DNA of 64,000 nt from Cellulophaga omnivescoria (lineage in GTDB: Bacteria > Bacteroidota > Bacteroidia > Flavobacteriales > Flavobacteriaceae). The notes below the pieces were generated by a model, which did not search any database, had not been told where the DNA came from, and worked only from the letters and a program-made list of their open reading frames with translations. This document shows positions 20,601-26,457 of the stretch, piece after piece. Made by a program: the position numbers and the translations under genes. Position 1 is the stretch's first letter. The number at the start of each line of letters is the position of its first letter. The stretch lies in the NCBI RefSeq assembly GCF_001999725.1, contig NZ_MDDP01000024.1, positions 1 to 64,000 on the forward strand. Reading direction: 5' to 3'.

Positions 20601-20887
20601 GTTACAAAAGCACCTATAATAATAAAAATCCAAGAAAGGTGTAGTAATAAAACCGCCCATTTTTCTTTACGCAACAAATTGTATCTAGCTATGTTTCCTA
20701 TAAAATTAATTACAAAAAAGACCATAATAGCCTCAAACCAAACAGTGTTGTAAATCCATATTCTTGCTGTATCAGTGCTGTACCAGCTTTCAATAAATGT
20801 CCCAAAAGCCATTGCGGTTGCAAATGCTATAAATAAAAATGACATTAAACGTGTAGAAAAAAAGAACTTCTTAATTAAATTTATCAT
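17672..20887 (-). CDS. ccsA: fused ResB-CcsA cytochrome c biogenesis protein (system II heme lyase)
   Basis: At 1071 residues this joins ResB (CcsB) and CcsA, which together carry heme across the membrane and attach it to apocytochrome c. The N-terminal ResB half has four membrane helices and a large periplasmic domain. A hydrophobic segment (about 470-487) then precedes a histidine-rich stretch (about 490-512, SHNHAQEH and GDGHNHAE). The CcsA half contains the heme-handling WWD motif WGRYWGWDPKETWALISI and helices with conserved His such as IAHQNW and IHVAV. Fusion is usual in Bacteroidetes. A candidate -7 box (TATTTTTG on the minus strand, 20923-20916) lies 29 bases before the ATG. Confidence 0.92.
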   Translation of the reverse strand: MINLIKKFFFSTRLMSFLFIAFATAMAFGTFIESWYSTDTARIWIYNTVWFEAIMVFFVINFIGNIARYNLLRKEKWAVLLLHLSWIFIIIGAFVTRYISYEGMMPIREGETANVFFSDKTYISTIVYGKKDGVKMQKKQEYPILVTAEALKSNLPIHTNFDKTEYTIAYAGFIDGAKEGLIIGDEGKNFLKIVESSSGGRHDHYLEEGVVQSIHNVLFALNKPTEGAINITATDSSYTIQSPFEGTFMRMADRLQGGVKKDTVQKLQLRSLYQMANMQFVMPDSLVKGKNGIIRIPDEERTENMPDALILDITVNGKTVRKKLLGSKGMMQYSDPFKIGDLEFRMAYGSKIHELPFAIKLNDFIAEKYPGTEKGYASFMSKVTIEDEKPFDYDIFMNHILDHRGYRFFQASFDPDELGTRLSVNHDFWGTWITYIGYFMLYAGLMGIMFFGKTRFKDLAVSLDKIKAKKAKLTTIILLGCLLNVTAQTKTTDSHNHAQEHSPGDGHNHAELPSQEVIDSIILATAVSKEHAEEFGKLVIQDEGGRMKPINTFTSELLRKLSLKDKYLGLTSDQVFISMMSNQQLWANAHIIAIDKKGYNDSIRKVIGVPSGQRYATLMDFFDEKQSYKLDPFLVEATATNNPNKFQQDYKDVNIRLGLLNRALSGEILKIFPLLNVDNNKWISALEYRSNSGEFPPQEELYDNFIKNSIPYYLIALQKARESGDYTEANKMLTGLKKNQLNHGEEILPSETKINTEVIYNKLNIFNVLYKAYAVVGLFLFLILIFQIFKDRSIWRVAVYFFKGTIYLLFLWHTAGLILRWYISGHAPWSDAYESIIYVAWATLGMGLLFARKSNLTIAAATFVTAMLLWIAHQNWVDPSISNLVPVLDSYWLMIHVAVIVGSYGPLTVGMILGVTSLILIMLTNKKNKARMDLNLKELTIINELVLTTGLVMLTIGNFLGGMWANESWGRYWGWDPKETWALISIMIYAFVVHMRIVPGLRSKWLFNFTSIVAFASIMMTYFGVNFYLAGLHSYASGAQVITPMFIWYTAAGVVILGAISYWRFKVNYSK

Positions 20888-20994
20888 CTTGGATAATAGT
20901 AAATGAATTGGTTTGCAAAAATACGCCCTTTTTGTGTTTTTTTATACCTAAAACAACAATAAATGTGTTAATGAAAACCTAATGTTTAATCTGT

Positions 20995-21396
20995 TTATGA
21001 ACTAAAGTTTTGTCTAGCTTTAAAAATATGAATGTGAATATTAGACCCCATATTACGAGCTCTATTTTTGGCTATAGTAACATTGTCTCCTTCAAAAAGT
21101 TCATCTAACGTTTCTAACCAATAATTTAACCAAATACCAAAATGCATCTCATTAATAGTATTATTAGTGTAATTATCCACTTTATTGTGTACCGCTATAG
21201 GGTTACCTTTATAAGTGCCACGCTCTATAAATAACTGATTACTCCAAAAATTGGTAAGGTGTAGTAAATGGTGGTCCCAATCTTTAATTATACCATTAAA
21301 AATAGGACCTAAAGTTTCATCTTTGCGTATTTTATCATAAAAAGATGAAACTAATAAAAATACATTCTCTTTGGTTGTGAGCTCAAGTTTTTTCAT
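20995..21396 (-). CDS. group III truncated hemoglobin
   Basis: A 133-residue 2-over-2 globin. Group III features are visible: FYDKIRKDETLGPIFN near the start, the W/H-rich DWDHHLLHLTNFW (about 39-51), GNPIAVH (64-70) and the proximal heme histidine, probably His85 in MHFGIWLNYW. The protein is cytoplasmic. Roles proposed for the family are handling of nitric oxide or oxygen and cyanide-ligated heme chemistry, none proven here. It lies upstream of the cytochrome c assembly gene on the same strand (107-base gap), so heme is the common theme. The candidate -7 box TAGTTTTG lies on the minus strand at 21455-21448. Confidence 0.9.
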   Translation of the reverse strand: MKKLELTTKENVFLLVSSFYDKIRKDETLGPIFNGIIKDWDHHLLHLTNFWSNQLFIERGTYKGNPIAVHNKVDNYTNNTINEMHFGIWLNYWLETLDELFEGDNVTIAKNRARNMGSNIHIHIFKARQNFSS

Positions 21397-21493
21397 ATTA
21401 CAAATACTATTTAATACATTAGCAAATAATTAAGCCTGTATTAGTTACAAAACTAAACAACAAAGCCTTAATAACAGTTAAAAAAGTAGAATT

Positions 21494-21868
21494 ATGTTTA
21501 ATAGTACACCTCTTAAAAAGTATATTTATCACACCCTTTTTTTGGTGTTATTAACTTGTAATATTAGTTGTTCTAGTGATGATGATTCTACCAATAATGT
21601 GGAAGATGAACCAAAAGGAAATTGCATAGAAAATGGTGCTAAAATTACCATAGTAGGTAATCACAATCATACTTTAGAAATTGCTACGGCAGATATAATT
21701 AGCGGTGCCACAAAAGTATACACATTAATTGGCGCAACCGGTCACGAACATATGCTTACTATAACAGCAGAAGATTTTGCAACTTTAAAAACCAATAATG
21801 CAATTACTATAGCTGCAAGTACCAATGCAGGGCACACACACGCAGTAACAATTGGTTGTAAAGAATAA
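21494..21868 (+). CDS. uncharacterised small lipoprotein with three HxH motifs
   Basis: I do not recognise a named family. The 124-residue protein has a lipoprotein signal ending at Cys26, followed by SSDDD, which resembles the acidic surface-export signal of Bacteroidetes lipoproteins. The mature part holds three copies of a short unit, G-(N)-H-x-H-x-L/V-T/E-I: GNHNHTLEI (His57/59), GHEHMLTI (His84/86) and GHTHAVTI (His114/116). Cys44 and Cys122 flank the unit and could form a disulfide. Six histidines in paired motifs suggest a metal- or heme-binding surface protein. It is transcribed alone, next to the truncated hemoglobin and cytochrome c assembly genes. Function is unknown. Confidence 0.75.
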   Translation: MFNSTPLKKYIYHTLFLVLLTCNISCSSDDDSTNNVEDEPKGNCIENGAKITIVGNHNHTLEIATADIISGATKVYTLIGATGHEHMLTITAEDFATLKTNNAITIAASTNAGHTHAVTIGCKE

Positions 21869-21901
21869 TAGTTTTAAGTAGATTAGCTGTACTTTTGTAG
21901 T

Positions 21902-22666
21902 ATGATTAGGGTAGTTATTATAGGGTTAGGAAATATTGGCACACACTTATACAATGCATTTAGTGCGTTAAACAATGTATCTATTGCAATGCTGTACAAC
22001 CGTACAGAAACTGCATTACTGCCTTTTAAAAATAGTGTAAATACAACTACTAACATAAATAACTTACCAGATGCAGATGTGTACATAATTGCAATTTCTG
22101 ATGATAATATTACTTCACTATCTACTGCGCTAAAACTACAAAACAAACTAGTTGTACATACTTCTGGTAGCGTACCTATATCTGTTTTAGATGATAAAAA
22201 TAGAAAAGGATCTTTTTACCCATTACAAACGTTTAGTAAAGAAGCAGTAGTAGATTTTGCGCGTATACCTATTTGTATAGAAGCAGAAAACAAGACTGAT
22301 GAAGCTTTACTTCTTCAACTGGCAGAAAGTGTTTCTAACAGTGTACATAAAATATCATCGGAACAACGAAAATCCATACATTTGGCTGCAGTTTTTGTAA
22401 ATAATTTTAGCAATCATATGTATCAAATTGGGCAAGAAATTTGTGAAGCAAACAAGGTACCTTTCTCAATTTTATCACCTTTAATACAAGAAACCGTTGC
22501 AAAACTAAATACCTTATCTCCTTACAATGCACAAACTGGACCTGCAAAACGTAATGATATTGGTACTATGCAACGTCATATAACTGAACTAACAAATAAT
22601 ACGCATAAAGAAATATACAGCGTTATAAGCAAATCTATTACCAATACTTATGGAAAAAAGTTATAA
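21902..22666 (+). CDS. Rossmann-like / DUF2520 domain protein
   Basis: The N-terminal NAD(P)-binding fold opens VVIIGLGNIGTHLYNAF (GxGxxG), continues with a domain like the 6-phosphogluconate or pyrroline-carboxylate reductases, and ends in the helical DUF2520 domain with HLAAVFVNNFSNHMYQIG (about 160-177) and GPAKRNDIGTMQRHI. Substrate unknown; probably a dehydrogenase or reductase. A TACTTTTG box (21890-21897) ends only four bases before the ATG, so the transcript may be leaderless or start elsewhere. The gene overlaps the KdsC-like gene by 17 bases and heads a six-gene operon. Confidence 0.82.
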   Translation: MIRVVIIGLGNIGTHLYNAFSALNNVSIAMLYNRTETALLPFKNSVNTTTNINNLPDADVYIIAISDDNITSLSTALKLQNKLVVHTSGSVPISVLDDKNRKGSFYPLQTFSKEAVVDFARIPICIEAENKTDEALLLQLAESVSNSVHKISSEQRKSIHLAAVFVNNFSNHMYQIGQEICEANKVPFSILSPLIQETVAKLNTLSPYNAQTGPAKRNDIGTMQRHITELTNNTHKEIYSVISKSITNTYGKKL

Positions 22667-23177
22667 AGAATACCTACATAATATTACCACTTTTGTTTTT
22701 GATGTAGATGGCGTTTTTACAGACGGATCTGTACTTATTACAGAAAACGGAGAATTACTACGTAAAATGAATGTTAAAGATGGTTACGCACTTAAAACTG
22801 CAATACAAAAAGGCTTTAATGTTTGTATCATTTCTGGCGGAACAAGCGAGGGTGTACGTACTAGATTTAAAGGTTTAGGCGTTAAAGATATTTACTTAGG
22901 CGCTCACCTAAAAATAGAACCTATAAAAGAGTACTTATCTACTAATAACATAGATCCTACAAATGTTTTGTATATGGGTGATGATATGCCAGATGTTCCT
23001 CCTATGAAACTTGTTGGTATGCCTACTTGCCCGCAAGATGCTATACCTGAAATTAAAGCCGTTAGTAAGTATATATCTCAAAAAAACGGAGGTAATGGTT
23101 GTGCCAGAGATGTTATTGAGCAGGTTTTAAAAGTACAAGGCAAGTGGAATGATAATTATAGCGCTAAAAACGACTAA
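22650..23177 (+). CDS. KdsC-like HAD phosphatase (KDO-8-phosphate phosphatase family)
   Basis: A 175-residue C0-type HAD hydrolase without a cap domain. It has motif I FDVDGVFTDGS (nucleophile Asp near residue 15), motif II in CIISGGTSEG, a conserved lysine in LGAHLKIEPIKEYL, and motif IV YMGDDMPDVPPMK. The family dephosphorylates KDO-8-phosphate for lipopolysaccharide core synthesis and works as a tetramer; relatives act on other sugar phosphates. No other KDO gene is adjacent, so the substrate remains inferred. It starts inside the end of the DUF2520 gene and its stop is directly followed by the maf start, implying translational coupling. Confidence 0.87.
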   Translation: MEKSYKEYLHNITTFVFDVDGVFTDGSVLITENGELLRKMNVKDGYALKTAIQKGFNVCIISGGTSEGVRTRFKGLGVKDIYLGAHLKIEPIKEYLSTNNIDPTNVLYMGDDMPDVPPMKLVGMPTCPQDAIPEIKAVSKYISQKNGGNGCARDVIEQVLKVQGKWNDNYSAKND

Positions 23178-23768
23178 ATGCTTTCTGAAAAACTAAAAGA
23201 TTACAACATTATATTGGCTTCTGGCTCTCCTAGAAGGCATCAGTTTTTTAAAGAATTAGATATTAACTTTAAGGTTGATGTTAGACCTATTGAAGAGGTT
23301 TTTCCTAATCATTTAAAAGCCGAAGAAATTACAAATTATTTAGCTGCACTAAAAGCTGAGCCTTTTAAGGCATCTCTACAAGAAAAAGATATTTTAATAA
23401 CATCAGACACCATTGTTTGGCATAATAATGAGCAATTAGGAAAACCAAAAGATGCTGCAGATGCTATTAAAATGCTTACAAAACTATCTAACTCTTGGCA
23501 CCAAGTAGCAACATCTGTATGTTTTACATCTAAAAACAAACAAATTACAGAAAGTCATATTACTAAAGTAAAATTTAAAGCTCTTAGCTTAGAAGAAATT
23601 ACATATTACGTAGAAAACTACAAGCCATTAGATAAAGCTGGTGCTTACGGTATACAAGAGTGGATTGGCTTAATTGCTATTGAAGAAATTATTGGCTCCT
23701 ACCCTAACGTTGTTGGCTTACCTACGCATTTAGTTTATAAAACTTTGTTAACTATAGCAAATACATAA
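23178..23768 (+). CDS. maf: Maf-family nucleoside triphosphate pyrophosphatase
   Basis: The opening ILASGSPRRHQFFKEL is the Maf signature, with the SPRR phosphate-binding residues. It continues with the SDTIVWHNNEQLGKP catalytic acid segment and DKAGAYGIQEW, a signature shared with YhdE-type dTTP/UTP pyrophosphatases. The role is hydrolysis of dTTP, UTP or modified nucleotides to monophosphates. Length (196 residues) is normal. It sits in an operon with no intergenic base after the phosphatase gene and is followed by a perfect hairpin before the next gene. Confidence 0.9.
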   Translation: MLSEKLKDYNIILASGSPRRHQFFKELDINFKVDVRPIEEVFPNHLKAEEITNYLAALKAEPFKASLQEKDILITSDTIVWHNNEQLGKPKDAADAIKMLTKLSNSWHQVATSVCFTSKNKQITESHITKVKFKALSLEEITYYVENYKPLDKAGAYGIQEWIGLIAIEEIIGSYPNVVGLPTHLVYKTLLTIANT

Positions 23769-23795
23769 CATTTTAAGTAATTTTACTTAAAATGT
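23768..23795. promoter_or_regulatory. perfect hairpin between maf and lipoprotein gene
   Basis: A 13-bp arm (23768-23780) is repeated inverted at 23783-23795 with only two bases between. It starts at the last base of the maf stop and ends seven bases before the next ATG. There is no T-tract, so it is more likely a processing, stability or translation-control element than a terminator. Confidence 0.5.
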
Positions 23796-23802
23796 ATTTG
23801 TT

Positions 23803-24738
23803 ATGAAAAAATTAGTTGAACTAGGTATAATAGCCGCTACGCTATTAGTATCTAATGCGTGTAAAGAAAAAATACAAACTCTAGATGTTGCTGCTGTTAC
23901 TCCTGAAAAGGTTATTGAAAAAAAAGAACCAAAACCGCTGTCTAATCAATTTAAAAAGTATTGGTACAATGGTACTGCAGAAATAACATCGTACAATTTA
24001 CAACAAGCTAGGTATGGCGAATTAAGACAAGGTTCTGCTGTTATGGTTTTTGTTACAGAACCTTTTAATGCTACAAAACAAGTAAAAGCAGATAAACCGG
24101 ACAAAACAAGCGTTCCTGTTTTAAAGTTAAACAGCACTAAAAAATTTAATACAGGTATTTACCCGTACTCTGTAATGTCTAGCACTTTTTATCCGGTTGG
24201 TGATAATTCTGCTTCATTAAAAATTACAAATACTGTACAAGAATGGTGCGGACAAGTATTTTCTCAGTTAAACAATAAAGAAAATTTTGAGGTTTCTTCT
24301 TATTCTTATTTTGAAAGTGAAGGAGATGAAAAATTGACTCTAAAAAAAGATATATTAGAAAACGATCTTTGGGCAAAAATTAGAATAAACCCAAATGCCT
24401 TACCAAAGGGCAAACTAACTATTATTCCTTCTTTTCAGTACATTAGGTTTTCTCACAAGCAACTAAAAGCTTACAATGCTACTGCCACGGTAACTAATAA
24501 TGATAATTTAACAGTGTACAGTATAAATTATCCAGAGTTACAACGCAATTTAAGCATTACATTTACCACCGCTTTTCCGCATACTATAGAAAGCTTTACA
24601 GAAACACACGCTAGTGGTTTTGGTGCTAATAAAAAAATGCTAACCACAAAAGCAACATTAAACAAAAGAATACAAACGGCCTATTGGCAACAAAACAGAA
24701 ATAAAGACTTACATTTTAGAGATAGTTTAGGATTATGA
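23803..24738 (+). CDS. uncharacterised lipoprotein downstream of maf
   Basis: A 311-residue exported protein with lipoprotein signal LLVSNAC (Cys at about residue 20). No enzymatic motif is recognised. The mature part is rich in beta-strand-like sequence and has distinctive segments such as WYNGTAEITSYNLQQARYGE and ITNTVQEWCGQVFSQL, which look conserved rather than low complexity. Members of this unnamed family often follow maf in Flavobacteria and are sometimes mislabelled Maf. It overlaps the MscS gene by four bases (ATGA), so the two are translated together. Probably a periplasmic or outer-membrane protein of unknown role. Confidence 0.7.
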   Translation: MKKLVELGIIAATLLVSNACKEKIQTLDVAAVTPEKVIEKKEPKPLSNQFKKYWYNGTAEITSYNLQQARYGELRQGSAVMVFVTEPFNATKQVKADKPDKTSVPVLKLNSTKKFNTGIYPYSVMSSTFYPVGDNSASLKITNTVQEWCGQVFSQLNNKENFEVSSYSYFESEGDEKLTLKKDILENDLWAKIRINPNALPKGKLTIIPSFQYIRFSHKQLKAYNATATVTNNDNLTVYSINYPELQRNLSITFTTAFPHTIESFTETHASGFGANKKMLTTKATLNKRIQTAYWQQNRNKDLHFRDSLGL

Positions 24739-25280
24739 ATGAATTTATAGATGCACATCAAAATCAATTAATAAACAGCTTAATTTGTGTTTTAGCTTTT
24801 TTGTTTTTACGGTTTGTTACAGCAAAAGCAATTCGTAAAATAGGAAGAATAAGCGATATAAATAAAGTACGCACAAAGTTAATTATTAGGTATATCACCA
24901 TACTTTATATGGCCATAAGCTTTATAGCACTTGTGTATATCTGGCAAGTAAATTTTGAAGATCTTGGTATAATATTTTCTTCTGTATTTGCTGTTTTAGG
25001 GGTAGCATTATTTGCATCTTGGTCTATACTTAGCAATATTACAGCTGGTGTAATATTGTTTTTCTCTTTTCCTTTTAAAATAGGAGACCGTATAAAAATA
25101 CTAGATGGAGATTTTGCAGAGGAAGTAGATATTTTAGATATTAAAGCTTATCATATTTATTTAAAAAAAGATAATGGTGAACTTCTTACCTATCCTAATA
25201 ATTTACTTTTACAAAAAGGTGTTGTAATTATTAATAAAGATGATAATAATGATGATACCACAGAGGGTGATTATATTTAA
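24735..25280 (+). CDS. small MscS-family mechanosensitive channel
   Basis: A 181-residue protein with three hydrophobic segments (about 12-30, 48-68, 72-110) and the MscS beta-domain after them, including FSFPFKIGDRIKI and LLTYPNNLLLQKG. The third helix, AVLGVALFASWSILSNITAG, matches the pore-lining helix of MscS with small residues. It is shorter than E. coli MscS (286) because the C-terminal cytoplasmic vestibule is missing, a known short form. Role: release of solutes on membrane tension. It is co-translated with the lipoprotein before it and followed after 12 bases by corA. Confidence 0.85.
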   Translation: MNEFIDAHQNQLINSLICVLAFLFLRFVTAKAIRKIGRISDINKVRTKLIIRYITILYMAISFIALVYIWQVNFEDLGIIFSSVFAVLGVALFASWSILSNITAGVILFFSFPFKIGDRIKILDGDFAEEVDILDIKAYHIYLKKDNGELLTYPNNLLLQKGVVIINKDDNNDDTTEGDYI

Positions 25281-25292
25281 ATAAGCAACTGT

Positions 25293-26336
25293 ATGAAAAG
25301 AAAAAACAGACGTAAAGTAAATCCTTATTCTGATAAAAAAACGTTTAATATTGAAGCGTTTTTAGCAAACTCATCTTTAATTAATTATTCTAAAGAAAGC
25401 TACAGTTTATTAAAAGGAGAAGATTTAAAAGAAATATCTATCACAAAAGATACATCAGTTATTTCTTGGTTAAATATTTATGGTTTTCAGCATTCACAAG
25501 CTGTACGCAAAATAATTGCAGATAATAATATGGACGAGTTTTTAATAAACCTTGTCATAGATAACAACCACAGGAATAAGGTTATAGAATTAGACGATTG
25601 CTTTTTTTTAACATTAAAATCTCCTTATTATTCTGTAGAAAGTAATGAAACAATGTTTGAGCAAATGGTTTTTGTTGTTGGTGAAACCTACGTTTGGAGC
25701 ATACAAGAGGTAGAAGGAGATCATTTTCAGCATTTAAGAGAGCGTATTGAAAAAAATTTAGGAATTATTAGAAAAAAAGGTGCAGATTACCTTTTTTACC
25801 TATTAATGGAAGCTATAATAGATAATTATTATATTGCTTATGATAAACTTACCGAAGCTAATATTGGTTTAGATAATTTAAATGAAACCAAACCTACACC
25901 AGAATTTGCACTAAAAGTTGAAAATAACAAAAGACAATTAAACCAAATTAAAAGGATGACTATTAGTATTAAAGATGCTATAAATCAACTAGAAAATATT
26001 GATTGTTTTGAGTTTGATATTAAATATTTTATTGAAATTAAAGAGCAAATTGGATTAATGAGTGATGAAATTGACTTTAACTTAAACCAATTAGACAGTT
26101 CTTTAAACCTTATGTTTAGCATACAAAACCATAGACTTAATGAGGTAATGAAAACCTTAACTATATTTTCTGTAATTTTTATTCCGCTTACCTTTTTAGC
26201 TGGTATTTATGGTATGAACTTTAAAAATATGCCAGAATTACAAACAGAATACGGTTATTTTATCCTATTGGGTGTAATGGTTTTGGTGTCTTTGGTGTCT
26301 ATTTTTTTTATTAAAAGAAAAAAATGGTTTTCTTAA
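25293..26336 (+). CDS. corA: CorA-family magnesium/cobalt transporter
   Basis: A 347-residue divalent-cation channel. The cytoplasmic N-terminal alpha/beta domain (about 1-240) and long stalk helix are followed by two C-terminal helices, the first ending in the CorA signature YGMNF (near residue 310) just before the periplasmic loop. The short basic tail IKRKKWFS is typical. It forms a pentamer in the inner membrane and imports magnesium. It is the last gene of the operon beginning at 21902, with a 121-base gap to the next gene. Confidence 0.92.
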   Translation: MKRKNRRKVNPYSDKKTFNIEAFLANSSLINYSKESYSLLKGEDLKEISITKDTSVISWLNIYGFQHSQAVRKIIADNNMDEFLINLVIDNNHRNKVIELDDCFFLTLKSPYYSVESNETMFEQMVFVVGETYVWSIQEVEGDHFQHLRERIEKNLGIIRKKGADYLFYLLMEAIIDNYYIAYDKLTEANIGLDNLNETKPTPEFALKVENNKRQLNQIKRMTISIKDAINQLENIDCFEFDIKYFIEIKEQIGLMSDEIDFNLNQLDSSLNLMFSIQNHRLNEVMKTLTIFSVIFIPLTFLAGIYGMNFKNMPELQTEYGYFILLGVMVLVSLVSIFFIKRKKWFS

Positions 26337-26426
26337 ATCATTAACAGACACTATAAATAACAAAAAATAGTTAAAATATGGTGTTAAAGAACCTTTAAAA
26401 TTAACTTTCTTAAGCGTAGAACTTGT

Positions 26427-26434
26427 TATATTTG
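26427..26434 (+). promoter_or_regulatory. -7 promoter element of the PIG-L operon
   Basis: TATATTTG matches the TAnnTTTG consensus and lies 23 bases before the ATG. The -33 element is weak (TTTC at 26406-26409, spacing 17). Confidence 0.5.
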
Positions 26435-26457
26435 AGCATCAACCAAAATTAACATTT

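Noticed and set aside
23803-24738. Second Maf protein
   Set aside because: Despite such labels in some genomes, there is no SPRR motif and it has a lipoprotein signal.
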